From: JAAYVZ01 sp035384965
Lineage (GTDB): Bacteria > Acidobacteriota > Thermoanaerobaculia > Thermoanaerobaculales > Thermoanaerobaculaceae
NCBI GenBank assembly: GCA_035384965.1
Contig: DAOOJE010000018.1
Span: 1 to 64,000 of the forward strand
Reading direction: 5' to 3'
DNA: 64,000 bases
How positions within the stretch are numbered: position 1 is the stretch's first letter; the number at the start of each line of letters is the position of its first letter. The notes beneath the pieces are model-generated. The model was not told where the DNA came from, did not search any database, and worked only from the letters and a program-made list of their open reading frames with translations. Position numbers and translations under genes: made by a program. This document shows positions 43,918-51,791 of the stretch, piece after piece.

Positions 43918-45018
43918 GTGAAACCGATCCGACAGCTCGCGTTTTCGGTAGTGCTCGCAGCCGGACTTGCTGCCACGGGCGGGGCGGAGCCGAGCCGCCT
44001 CGTCGTCTTCGAGTCGTTCCTCCACCCCAGTTGAAGCGTCTGCATGGTCGCCGGGGCGGCGATCAAGCAGCTCGCCATCGACTACGCAGGTCAGCCGGTG
44101 GTGTTCCTCGAGTACTACGCCAACGCCTCGGTGGGCAACCGCGAGTCGCGCTTCGTGGCGGCGTTCGGCGGGTGGGGGTTTTCGGTGCCGGAGGCCATCG
44201 TCGGCAGCGGCTACCGGTACTCGCAAGGTCCCGCCGATTACTACAACGTCTTCCGCAGCATGATCGAGGCCGAAAAGGGGCGCCCGCCGCAGGTCGAACT
44301 CGCGGCGTGGTGGTGGCGGGCCGGGCCCAACACCATGCGGGTCTACGCCACGCTGCGCAACACCTCGGGCCTGGTTCTCGACCCGGCTGCAAACGAGGCG
44401 TGCATCTGGGGGCTGGCGTGGGAGCGCAAGGCGGCGCTCGGCGTGACCGGGATGTACACGCGCGACGCGGTGCTCGGGCCGCTGCTTGCGCCGGTACCGC
44501 CCGGCGGCATGGGGTCGGTGACCGTAGATCTGTTCATCAACTCTCTCGTGGACTGGAACCAGCTGCATCCCGTCGCCCTGGCCGAGGTGCGCCCGGGCGG
44601 CACGACCGGCCGTTACGACGCGCTCCAGGCGGTGGTCGCACAGCCGGCGGCGTTCACCGTTTCGCAGCCGCAGGTCCAGCTCGCGATCCCGCAAGGGCCG
44701 TCGGCCGCCGAGCTCTCGCTCGCGGGGCCGCACGTCCTCACCTGGACGGCCAGCACCAGCGCTGCCTGGCTCACCGTGACGCCGACCTCGGGCACGACGG
44801 GCGGCATCGCCCGCATCGAGGCCGATCTCGACTATTACCCCTACCCGGAGCCCCACCAGGCGAAAGGCACGGTGACGTTCGCCGCCACCTCGCCGGACGG
44901 CATGAGCTTCGTAGCGACCGTCGAGGTCACGGCCGACTACGACCCGAACTGGACGCGGTCCCGGCAGCTCCCGCGGCGAAAGCTGCCCCGCGCCGCAGGC
45001 GTGGAGCCACCGCAATGA
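43918..45018 (+). CDS. Probable thioredoxin-fold selenoprotein with a UxxC motif and a BACON-like C-terminus
   Basis: GTG 43918 has a GGAGG site five bases upstream and starts a signal peptide (residues 1-24). The mature protein opens RLVVFESFLHPS, then UGA (44032-44034, residue 39), then SVCMVAGAAIKQLA. UGA thus sits at the first position of a CxxC-type redox motif (U39-S-V-C42). The frame is then open for 327 codons: a thioredoxin-like remainder (PVVFLEYYANAS), an Ig-like part (NTMRVYATLRNTSGLVLDP) and a C-terminal BACON-like domain (LTWTASTSAAWLTVTP). The stop overlaps the next ATG. A stem-loop directly after UGA fits a bacterial SECIS. The internal ATG 44044 lacks a ribosome site and would cut the fold in half. 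A nonsense mutation of Cys or Trp is the alternative. No sel genes lie in the window. Confidence 0.72.
44035..44070 (+). promoter_or_regulatory. Candidate bacterial SECIS element
   Basis: Starting five bases after the UGA, CTGC (44040-44043) pairs with GCAG (44067-44070). After one A-A mismatch, TGGTCGCC (44045-44052) pairs with GGCGATCA (44058-44065), including one G-U pair. The apical loop is GGGGC (44053-44057). The loop begins 18 nt after the UGA and starts with G residues, both inside the range described for bacterial SECIS elements. Confidence 0.68.
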
Positions 45019-46592
45019 GTCGCGCAGCCCGGATCGTGGGCGTGGTGGCCTTGGCGGCCGCCGGCGGGCTTGCGGTGCCGGCGTGGGCTGCTCCCTGTAA
45101 CATCGATCTCGACGCCGAAGTGCGGGCCGTCAGCCGGGCGCTGGCGCGACAGCAGCTCGTCGAGGCCGTGACTCGGGCCGAGGCGGCGCTGGCGCAGTGC
45201 CCCCGCGAGGGGGTGCTGGTCCGGCTCGCGGCGCGCGCGCAGGCGGCCACCGGCAACGTCGGCGCTGCCCGTGCCCTCCTGCGCGCCCATCTCGCCGCTC
45301 GGCCCGACGACTGCGAGAGCTGGTCGCACCTGACGTGGGCGGAGCTGGTCGCCAACAACCCGGCCGAGGCGTGGCAGGCGCTGCTGGCTCCCGCGTGCCC
45401 GAGTACACCCCAGGAGCGCAGCCGCTGGGCACTTCTGGAGGCCCTCGCCCATCGCCACCAGGAGGACCGCAAGGCGGAAGGCGAGGCGCTGGACCGCCTC
45501 GGGGACCGCGCCTCAATGTGGCCCGAGGACGATCGCGCGCGCGCCGTCCTCGAGCGCCGCCGTGACCCGTCCTGGACCTGGCCGTGGCGAGCCTCGTGCG
45601 AGCTCGGGCTCGGCGGCACCACGGAGGCGTTCGCGGGTTCCCCAACCGACTCCGCCACGAGCGGGGTGGGCAGCGCCATCGCCCGGCTCGCCGCCAGCTC
45701 GACGCTGCGCGGCCCGCGGTCGGGCCGGGTGACGCCGTTCGTGGAGGCCACGGTCCGCGGGCATGGCATCGAGGACGAGCGGGCGCGGGAGCTGTCGTAC
45801 CTTGAACTGGGCGGACGGGCCGGGGCCGAGATCCGGCTCGGCGACACGCAGCTCGCCCTGGGCGTGCGCCGGGACGTGCTGCACCTCGACCAGGCAACCT
45901 CCCGCTTCGCCGAGGGGTGGCGCGGCGAGCTGGACGTGCAGACCGGCACGGGGTTCGTGTTGTTCGCCGGCGGCGGACGCCGCGAGTTCCACGATCGCTG
46001 GCGGACGCGCACGGAGTGGGACGGCGGGCTTGCAGGGGCGCTGCGCCCTTGGGGGGTGCCGCTCACCGTGGCGCTCGCCGCTCGCCGGCACGACGCGGAG
46101 CGGGCGCCCTACGACCTGCGCGGCGCCACGCTCACGCTGGTGAGCCGCCTCCCGGTCGGGCGGGGCTGGCTGCTGCGGGCGAGCGCGCAGGGCTCGTGGG
46201 ACGACTACCCTCACTCCCGGACGTGGGAGGCGCTCATCGCCTTCGGCAGCGCCAAGGGACGGCACGAAGCGACGATGCGTCTGTCGCTGGGCGTGTGGCG
46301 CAGCTTTTCCCGGTGCCTTCAGGGTGCCGTCACCTACGAGTACGGCCAGCGATGGTCCAGCATCGAGAAGGGATACCACGGCAGCTTTTCGTACCGCGAG
46401 CACCGGGCGTTGGCGACCCTGCGGCTGGAGCTGTGGGGCAACCCGTGGCGACGCGGGCGCACCGCGGCCGACCATGTGCCGATCGACTGGGGCCTCGATG
46501 CAGGCGCGGGTGCGCTTGGCGGCGAGAGCATCCGTGACCTGGTACGCCAGGACGAAGAGCTGCGCCCGGACTGCGGCTGCTCGCCGTCCTGA
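45015..46592 (+). CDS. Exported TPR-like plus outer-membrane beta-barrel protein
   Basis: A 525-residue protein coupled by ATGA to the selenoprotein gene. Signal peptide residues 1-25. Residues about 28-175 are helical repeats of TPR character (LVEAVTRAEAALAQCPREGV, ARALLRAHLAARPDDCESW, LLEALAHRHQEDRKAEGEAL). From about 190 on, alternating amphipathic strands (FVEATVRGHGIED, AEIRLGDTQLALGVRRDVL, GFVLFAGGGRREFHDRW, RHEATMRLSLGVWRSF) suggest an outer-membrane barrel, as in surface-lipoprotein assembly modifier-like proteins. The protein ends CGCSPS. Its role could be linked to the thiol/selenol protein before it, for instance in disulfide handling, but this is speculative. Confidence 0.75.
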   Translation: MSRAARIVGVVALAAAGGLAVPAWAAPCNIDLDAEVRAVSRALARQQLVEAVTRAEAALAQCPREGVLVRLAARAQAATGNVGAARALLRAHLAARPDDCESWSHLTWAELVANNPAEAWQALLAPACPSTPQERSRWALLEALAHRHQEDRKAEGEALDRLGDRASMWPEDDRARAVLERRRDPSWTWPWRASCELGLGGTTEAFAGSPTDSATSGVGSAIARLAASSTLRGPRSGRVTPFVEATVRGHGIEDERARELSYLELGGRAGAEIRLGDTQLALGVRRDVLHLDQATSRFAEGWRGELDVQTGTGFVLFAGGGRREFHDRWRTRTEWDGGLAGALRPWGVPLTVALAARRHDAERAPYDLRGATLTLVSRLPVGRGWLLRASAQGSWDDYPHSRTWEALIAFGSAKGRHEATMRLSLGVWRSFSRCLQGAVTYEYGQRWSSIEKGYHGSFSYREHRALATLRLELWGNPWRRGRTAADHVPIDWGLDAGAGALGGESIRDLVRQDEELRPDCGCSPS

Positions 46593-46599
46593 TCCACCT

Positions 46600-47856
46600 T
46601 CAGGGACAGCGGATCAGCCCCTGCGCCCAAAGGCACCCACCGCAGGTTGGCGCGAGGTTGCCGACGCAGTCTTCCAGGTTGTGGGTAGCCAGGTCGCAGG
46701 TGTTGCAGGTCGTACACGGCGAGAAATCGAACCTCTGGATGCGCTGACGGAGTGCCTGGTACTCCGCGCCCAGCCAGATCGTCGGCAGGTCGCTGCTGAG
46801 CAGGTGTCCGACTGCAAAGTGCTCCGAGCGTCGAACGCAGTCGGTCAGGTGGTGGACATGCCGGTGCAGCAGAGGTGGGCACGGGCTGACCGCCCCGTCC
46901 CACCGCACCGAGGTGCTCCCGGCCTCGACGAACGGGCACCAGTCGGCGTGCACGGTGCTGCTTCCGTCCCCCAGCCACAGCTCGAGGCGCGAGTCAGTTG
47001 CCAGCGAGGCGAGCACAGGCCGGGTCAGGTCCGTCACGGGGAAGCTCGGCAGCGTGACCTGGATGCCCCGCTGCTGCACGATCGGCACGGTCGCCGGCGA
47101 CGTCGCGCAGTAGAGCACCTCTTGCAGCATTTCCGGCGAGTACGCCAGGAGGTTCGAGACGTGCACCCGGTCGGCACCGAGCTCGGCAGCGAGGTCGATG
47201 ACCCGCGGCAGCTCGGCCACGTTCCGGCGCATGGCCACGAACGCCACGCCCAGCGCGGGCTTCTGCAGGAGGGTCGAGGACCGCAGTGCCTGGAGGCGGC
47301 GCAGGTTGGCGAGGATGGTGGGCAAGGCGTCTCCGAGCCGGACGTCGAGGTACCCGTCGGCCGTGGCACTGTCGAGGGAGACCCACAGGCGGTCCAGCTT
47401 GGCGGCGACGAACTCAGAGGCCACCGGCTCGGTCAGGCCGATGCCGTTGGTGATCAGCTCGACACGCCCGTTCAGGGCCTTCGCGGCCCGGACCATCTGG
47501 AGGATCTCGGGGTGTGCCAGCGGCTCGCCGATCCCGCCGAAGAATATGTCCGGCGGCCTGGAGAACGCCCCGAGACCGGCCAGCAACCTGGCCCAGACCT
47601 CGGGCGACATGTCGCCAGACGGCTCGTCCCAGGAGTTGCGCATGCACGTCGCACACGTGAGGTTGCAGCGGCTCGTGGGCTCGACGTAGACCTTCGCGAG
47701 GTCGGTCGGCGGGCGGTGCATCAACCACCCCCTGGGGCCGGCCTCGATGCAAATCCTCGAGCCCGGGACCAGGTTGAAGCGCCTGGCGAGGTCAGACGGC
47801 AGCGCCAGTCGTCCGTCGTCATCGACCACCACGTCGAACACGAGGCTGGAGTTCAC
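46600..47856 (-). CDS. Radical SAM/SPASM protein resembling tungsten-cofactor oxidoreductase maturases
   Basis: A 418-residue protein. Residues 1-50 look like an AbrB/SpoVT-type domain (FDVVVDDDGRLALPSDLARR, NLVPGSRICIEA). The radical SAM core carries CNLTCATC with FFGGIGEPLAHPEIL and ELITNGIGLTEP. The C-terminal half has a SPASM-like Cys set (CPFVEAG, CTTCNTCDLATHNLEDC, TCGGCLWAQGLIRCP). From memory of the family, the AbrB-like head and the CLW-x(3)-LI-x-CP ending are those of W_rSAM_matur, proposed to mature tungsten enzymes. The GTG start overlaps the arsC stop (GTGA), so it is translated with arsenate reductase. The AOR gene is 43 kb away. Confidence 0.75.
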   Translation of the reverse strand: MNSSLVFDVVVDDDGRLALPSDLARRFNLVPGSRICIEAGPRGWLMHRPPTDLAKVYVEPTSRCNLTCATCMRNSWDEPSGDMSPEVWARLLAGLGAFSRPPDIFFGGIGEPLAHPEILQMVRAAKALNGRVELITNGIGLTEPVASEFVAAKLDRLWVSLDSATADGYLDVRLGDALPTILANLRRLQALRSSTLLQKPALGVAFVAMRRNVAELPRVIDLAAELGADRVHVSNLLAYSPEMLQEVLYCATSPATVPIVQQRGIQVTLPSFPVTDLTRPVLASLATDSRLELWLGDGSSTVHADWCPFVEAGSTSVRWDGAVSPCPPLLHRHVHHLTDCVRRSEHFAVGHLLSSDLPTIWLGAEYQALRQRIQRFDFSPCTTCNTCDLATHNLEDCVGNLAPTCGGCLWAQGLIRCP

Positions 47857-48329
47857 CGCGGCGACTCCCCAACGACGCCGGCGGCGCCCGAGCGGACAAC
47901 CGGGACGAGGCGGTCCCGGATCGCATCCCGCACCTCGCGGTACACGGCGAGCACCTCCTCCTCAGTGCCGACCGCGTCGGCCGGGTCGGGGAACCCGACG
48001 TGGATCTGCACCCCGGGATGAGGAAAGTACGGGCAGACTTCGCGTGCCGAGTCGCACACGGTGACCACGAGATCCCAGGTCTGACCCACCATCTCGTCGA
48101 CGTGCTTCGGCCGCTGCGCCGAAATGTCCACCCCTGCCTCGGCCATGACCCGGACCGCGTACGGGTTGACCTGGACGGCGGGCCTCGTGCCTGCGGAGCT
48201 TGCCTCCCAGGCGTCGCCCAGCAGGTGTCTGATCCACCCTTCCGCCATCTGAGAGCGGCAGGAGTTTCCGGTGCACAGGACCAGAACACGCTTGCGGCCC
48301 GGTGCCGCTGATTGCCTTTGTGAGTCCAT
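47853..48329 (-). CDS. arsC: Thioredoxin-coupled arsenate reductase
   Basis: Low-molecular-weight phosphatase-fold ArsC of 158 residues that reduces arsenate to arsenite. The P-loop CTGNSCR is at residues 19-25 (nucleophile Cys19, Arg25). A Cys pair spaced six residues (VCDSAREVCPYF) matches the C-x6-C of thioredoxin-dependent ArsC enzymes, where a three-cysteine relay ends in a disulfide reduced by thioredoxin. Three thioredoxin-like genes lie in the divergent operon. I chose ATG 48329 over 48383 because GGGAGGAA precedes it. The first 12 residues are a short extension before the family core. Confidence 0.92.
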   Translation of the reverse strand: MDSQRQSAAPGRKRVLVLCTGNSCRSQMAEGWIRHLLGDAWEASSAGTRPAVQVNPYAVRVMAEAGVDISAQRPKHVDEMVGQTWDLVVTVCDSAREVCPYFPHPGVQIHVGFPDPADAVGTEEEVLAVYREVRDAIRDRLVPVVRSGAAGVVGESPR

Positions 48330-48347
48330 CGCGTTCCTCCCGGGGGC

Positions 48348-48376
48348 TTGACAACCCGACGGCATGATACGATATT
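48348..48376 (+). promoter_or_regulatory. Promoter and probable ArsR operator in the arsC-arsR spacer
   Basis: TTGACA (48348-48353) and GATATT (48371-48376) are separated by 17 bp, directed toward arsR. Transcription would start about ten bases before ATG 48392, leaving almost no leader. The 60-bp divergent spacer is AT-richer than its surroundings, and ArsR autoregulation normally acts here; I did not find a clean operator palindrome. Confidence 0.5.
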
Positions 48377-48391
48377 CCGCCAAGTGACGAA

Positions 48392-48823
48392 ATGAGTCCC
48401 TCTCCCCTTTCCCGCCAGGTTCAAATCCACAAGGCCATCGGCCACCCAGCCCGACTGCGCATCCTCGCCATGCTCCGCCAAGGCGAGCTCTGTGTATGCC
48501 AGATCACGACGGTGCTGCAGCTCGCCCCCTCCACGGTGTCGGCGCACCTCGCCGAGCTGAGGGGCGCGGGCCTCGTCGAGGAGCGTAAGAGCGGCCGTTG
48601 GGTGCTCTACCGCCTGACACCCGCCGCCGAACCCGCCCTCACGCGAGCGTCGGAGGCAGGCCTCGACCTCGACACTCAGATTGTCGAGGACAGTAACCTG
48701 CTACGCCGCCTCGTCGAGCTTCCGGTCGAGCAGATCTGCCGACCGGACTTCTCGGTCACGACGCTGCTGGAGGCCGCCCGCCGGGCCTGCTGCCAGCCGG
48801 CCGCGCTGGAGGAGAAGGCATGA
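48392..48823 (+). CDS. arsR: ArsR-family arsenic-responsive repressor
   Basis: A 143-residue winged-helix regulator. HPARLRILAMLRQGELCVCQI contains the metalloid site ELCVC (CxC) at the start of the DNA-binding helix region, and LAPSTVSAHLAELRGAGLVEER is the recognition helix and wing. A C-terminal tail with extra Cys residues (ICRPDF, ACCQPA) could also bind arsenite. The gene heads the plus-strand operon and its TGA overlaps the acr3 ATG. It probably represses both divergent ars transcripts until arsenite binds. Confidence 0.93.
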   Translation: MSPSPLSRQVQIHKAIGHPARLRILAMLRQGELCVCQITTVLQLAPSTVSAHLAELRGAGLVEERKSGRWVLYRLTPAAEPALTRASEAGLDLDTQIVEDSNLLRRLVELPVEQICRPDFSVTTLLEAARRACCQPAALEEKA

Positions 48824-49905
48824 GCGAGCAAAGCAAGAAGATGAACCTCTTCGAGCGTTACCTGACGCTATGGGTGGGCGCCTGCATGGTCGCCGGGGTG
48901 CTCCTCGGCAAGCTCCTCCCCGGCGTCACCTCGGCCGCGCGCTCCCTCGAGTTCGGCAGTGGGAGCCAGATTAACATCCCAATCGCGATCCTGATCTGGT
49001 TGATGATCTACCCGATGATGCTGAAGATCGATTTCGCGTCGATCCTCGGCGTCGGTCGCCGTCCGCGCGGCCTCGTCGTCACGCTCGTGGTGAACTGGCT
49101 GGTCAAGCCGTTCTCGATGGCGTTCTTCGGGTGGGTGTTCTTCCGCCATCTGTTCCTGCCCCTCATCGGGCCCGAGCTCGCCAGCCAGTACATCGCCGGC
49201 GTCATCATCCTGGCCGCCGCACCGTGCACCGCCATGGTGTTCGTGTGGTCCTACCTTTCCGACGGCGACCCCGCCTACACGCTGGTCCAGGTCTCGGTCA
49301 ACGATCTCATCATGCTCATCGCCTTCGCACCGATCGTGAAGCTGCTGGTGTCGGGGGCCACCGACCTCGAGGTGCCGTTTCGGGTCTTGCTCTACTCCGT
49401 GATCATCTTCGTGGTCATCCCCCTGGCGGCCGGGTCGATCTCCCGCGCCTGGCTGATCCGCTCGCGCGGGGTCGAGTGGTTCGAGGGCAAGTTCGTGGCG
49501 TTCTTCCATCCCCTTACCGTGATTGCGCTGCTGGCCACCCTCGTCTTCATCTTCGCCTTCCAGGCAGAGAACATCACCACGCGCTGGTTCCACGTCCTGC
49601 TCATCGCCGTGCCGATCCTGATCCAGGTGTACTTCAACTCGTCGCTGGCGTTCGGCCTGATGAGGCTCCTGCGAGTCGAGTACGCCGTTGCCGCACCCGG
49701 GGCGCTCATCGGTGCGTCCAACTTCTTCGAACTCGCGGTTGCCACGGCCATTGCCCTCTACGGTCCCGGCTCGGGAGCGGCGCTGGCAACCGTGGTCGGC
49801 GTCCTCGTCGAGGTGCCGGTCATGCTCTCGGTGTGCCGCGTCTGTCTGGCCACACGCGGCTGGTTCGAACACACTCCGAATGTCTCAGGCCACCGGGCGG
49901 CCTGA
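48820..49905 (+). CDS. acr3: ACR3-type arsenite efflux permease
   Basis: A 361-residue inner-membrane carrier with ten predicted helices that extrudes arsenite. The family block IAGVIILAAAPCTAMVFVWS holds the essential Cys (residue 136). NIPIAILIWLMIYPMMLKID and IGASNFFELAVATAIALYG, with the conserved Glu, are also typical of ACR3. It overlaps arsR by four bases and is followed by arsM after 30 bp, giving a standard sensing-efflux-methylation order. Confidence 0.95.
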   Translation: MSEQSKKMNLFERYLTLWVGACMVAGVLLGKLLPGVTSAARSLEFGSGSQINIPIAILIWLMIYPMMLKIDFASILGVGRRPRGLVVTLVVNWLVKPFSMAFFGWVFFRHLFLPLIGPELASQYIAGVIILAAAPCTAMVFVWSYLSDGDPAYTLVQVSVNDLIMLIAFAPIVKLLVSGATDLEVPFRVLLYSVIIFVVIPLAAGSISRAWLIRSRGVEWFEGKFVAFFHPLTVIALLATLVFIFAFQAENITTRWFHVLLIAVPILIQVYFNSSLAFGLMRLLRVEYAVAAPGALIGASNFFELAVATAIALYGPGSGAALATVVGVLVEVPVMLSVCRVCLATRGWFEHTPNVSGHRAA

Positions 49906-49935
49906 GGCGGTTCCGCCATTGCAATGAGGCATGCG

Positions 49936-50817
49936 ATGTCCTTTTCAGCCAGCCCCGATGAGATCCGCCGATCGGTGCGTGAGCACTATGCCAGGTCCGC
50001 TGTCGCCGGTACGAGCTGCTGCGGTCCGGCGGCCGCAAGCTGCTGCGGCTCCGCGGTCCCGGCGCAGATCGCCCAAATCGTGGGCTACGCCGCTGACGAC
50101 ATCGGGGCCGTCCCCGACGGCGCCAACCTCGGGCTCGGCTGCGGCAACCCGCTCGCCTTCGCTCAGCTCAAGCCCGGCGACGTGGTCGTGGACCTCGGCT
50201 CCGGAGCCGGGTTCGACTGCTTCCTCGCCGCCGAGCGGGTCGGTGCACACGGACGCGTCATCGGCGTCGACATGACACCCGAGATGCTTGAGCGCGCCCG
50301 TGCCCTCGCTCGCCGGGATGGCATCGAGAACGTCGAATTCCGGCTCGGCGAGATCGAGGCGCTCCCGGTCGCCGACGCCACCGCCGACATGGTCATCTCC
50401 AACTGCGTCATCAACCTTTCCCCCGACAAGCCGCGAGTGTTCGCGGAGGCTTTCCGCGTGCTCAAGCCCGGCGGCGTGCTCATGGTCTCCGACCTCGTGC
50501 TGCGTCGCCCCCTCCCCGAGCGCGTGCGCGCCTCGGTCGAGGCATACGTCGGCTGCATTTCCGGCGCCTTGCTGCGCGACGATTACCTGGCGACGATAGG
50601 CGCTGCAGGCTTCGCCTGTGTCGAGGTCCTGGCCGAGAGCACCTATCCGGTCGGCGCCTTGCACCCCGACGCCACGGAGTGTGCAATCACGAGCGGGACC
50701 GGCCTCACGGCCGAGGACCTCCGGGTGACAGCCGAGGCCGTGGTGTCGGTCAAGGTCCGTGCGGTCAGACCGATGCCCACCCACCCCCACACAGAACAGA
50801 CAGGAGGAATCGAATGA
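49936..50817 (+). CDS. arsM: Arsenite S-adenosylmethionine methyltransferase
   Basis: A 293-residue class I methyltransferase that converts arsenite to methylated arsenicals. SAM-binding motif I is VVDLGSGAGFDCFLAA, followed by VIGVDMTPEMLERAR. The arsenic-binding cysteines are in GLGCGNPLAF, ISNCVINLSPDKPRVF and YVGCISGAL. Two Cys pairs (TSCCGPAAASCCG) sit near the N-terminus and are common in ArsM. The start at 49936 is preferred to 49924 because TGAGG lies about six bases before it. It overlaps the next thioredoxin-like gene by four bases. Confidence 0.94.
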   Translation: MSFSASPDEIRRSVREHYARSAVAGTSCCGPAAASCCGSAVPAQIAQIVGYAADDIGAVPDGANLGLGCGNPLAFAQLKPGDVVVDLGSGAGFDCFLAAERVGAHGRVIGVDMTPEMLERARALARRDGIENVEFRLGEIEALPVADATADMVISNCVINLSPDKPRVFAEAFRVLKPGGVLMVSDLVLRRPLPERVRASVEAYVGCISGALLRDDYLATIGAAGFACVEVLAESTYPVGALHPDATECAITSGTGLTAEDLRVTAEAVVSVKVRAVRPMPTHPHTEQTGGIE

Positions 50818-51047
50818 AGATCACGGTGTACGGTCCCGGATGCGCTCGCTGCAAGAAGACCGAGGAGATCGTCCGCAACGCCGCCCAGCTCGCCGACGTC
50901 GCGGCCGACATCGAGAAGGTCTCGGACTGGAACGCGATGACCGCCGCCGGCGTCATCGCCACTCCCGCCGTCGCCATCGACGGCACGATCAAGGTCATGG
51001 GCCGCGTTCCAACGGTGGACGAGGTGCGCGGCTGGCTCGGGAAGTAG
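50814..51047 (+). CDS. Small thioredoxin-fold protein (redox-active disulfide type)
   Basis: A 77-residue protein with VYGPGCARCKKTEEIV, a CxxC motif at residues 10-13, and the cis-Pro region VIATPAVAIDG. It belongs to the thioredoxin_3/glutaredoxin-like group often found beside arsenic permeases. It lacks a signal peptide, so it is cytoplasmic. AGGAGG precedes the ATG, which overlaps the arsM stop. Possible reductant for ArsC or for an arsenical permease. Confidence 0.88.
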   Translation: MKITVYGPGCARCKKTEEIVRNAAQLADVAADIEKVSDWNAMTAAGVIATPAVAIDGTIKVMGRVPTVDEVRGWLGK

Positions 51048-51062
51048 AAGGTCGAGGCCGGA

Positions 51063-51173
51063 GTGGAGCGGCGCTGGAAGAACGTGGACCGGGTGTGGAA
51101 TTTGCTCGACCGACCCGAGGAGTTCGGCGACTACGTGGAGGCCGGGGTCCGGGCGTTCGTGCTGCGCTCGTGA
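51063..51173 (+). CDS. Short ORF of unknown status in the ars operon
   Basis: GTG 51063 to TGA 51173 encodes 36 residues (WKNVDRVWNLLDRPEEFGD, then YVEAGVRAFVLRS). The composition is protein-like, with regular acidic/hydrophobic spacing. However, there is no good ribosome site and it may be the degraded end of a longer protein. It overlaps the permease remnant that follows. Confidence 0.3.
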   Translation: MERRWKNVDRVWNLLDRPEEFGDYVEAGVRAFVLRS

Positions 51174-51345
51174 GCGACGTGGGCCTGCCCGTGTTCGCGG
51201 TGGCAGCGCTCATCGCGGGAGGCGGCAAGGCCGTCGGCGCGGCGATGCAGAAAGCGGCGTCGTCCGACCATCGGGCTCGCCATATCACCGGCGGCGCTGT
51301 CATCGCCATTGGCATCTATCTCGCGGTGCGGCATGTCTTTCTGGC
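51170..51345 (+). pseudogene. C-terminal remnant of an ArsG/CcdA-like permease
   Basis: The reading LPVFAVAALIAGGGKAVGAA, then HRARHITGGAVIAIGIYLAV and RHVFLA, is the typical last two helices of a CcdA/DsbD-like permease such as the ArsG family seen in other ars operons. No start, N-terminal helices or stop at the expected place exist, so only the tail survives between two thioredoxin genes. Confidence 0.45.
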
Positions 51346-51386
51346 CCGAGCGTGTCGTGCCACGACGACTCGAGAGGAGTGCTTTC

Positions 51387-51791
51387 ATGTCAACCTACCT
51401 GAAGCTGTTGCTGATCATTGGCTGCCTCGTCGCGTCCGGTACCGCCCTCGCGGCCGATCCCGCGGGCGAGATCCCGGCGCTCGACCCCCCGCATCTCGAC
51501 GCCGCGCTCGGCGCAGGCAAGTGGCTGTTCGTCGAGTTCGGCGGCGAGCACTGCATCCCGTGCAAGGCGATGCAGCCGATCCTGCGCGACCTCCAGAGCA
51601 CCCTCGGCGAGCGCGGCATGGTGCGCAACTTCTGGATCCAGAAGCACCCCGAGACTGCGCGCCGGTTCCGGATCATGGTCATGCCGACACAGGTCGTATT
51701 CAATCCCAAGGGCGAGGAGGTGCTGCGCCACCAGGGAATCTGGCCGGCCGAGGAGCTGAAGGCGGCGCTCGCCAAGGTCGGTGCACTCTGA
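51387..51791 (+). CDS. Exported thioredoxin-family protein
   Basis: A 134-residue periplasmic thioredoxin-fold protein. Signal peptide residues 1-22 (LKLLLIIGCLVASGTALA). The active site EHCIPC has C56-x-x-C59 and the cis-Pro block is IMVMPTQVVFNPKGEE, like the C-terminal domain of DsbD. AGGAG lies before ATG 51387. Its stop overlaps the ccdA start (TGATG). Together they probably move electrons from cytoplasmic thioredoxin to periplasmic thiols. Confidence 0.88.
   Translation: MSTYLKLLLIIGCLVASGTALAADPAGEIPALDPPHLDAALGAGKWLFVEFGGEHCIPCKAMQPILRDLQSTLGERGMVRNFWIQKHPETARRFRIMVMPTQVVFNPKGEEVLRHQGIWPAEELKAALAKVGAL

Noticed and set aside
44044..45018. ATG 44044 as the true start of the thioredoxin-fold gene, avoiding the UGA.
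   Set aside because: It has no ribosome site and would remove the signal peptide and the first strand and redox motif of the fold. The upstream GTG has both a GGAGG site and an in-phase signal peptide.
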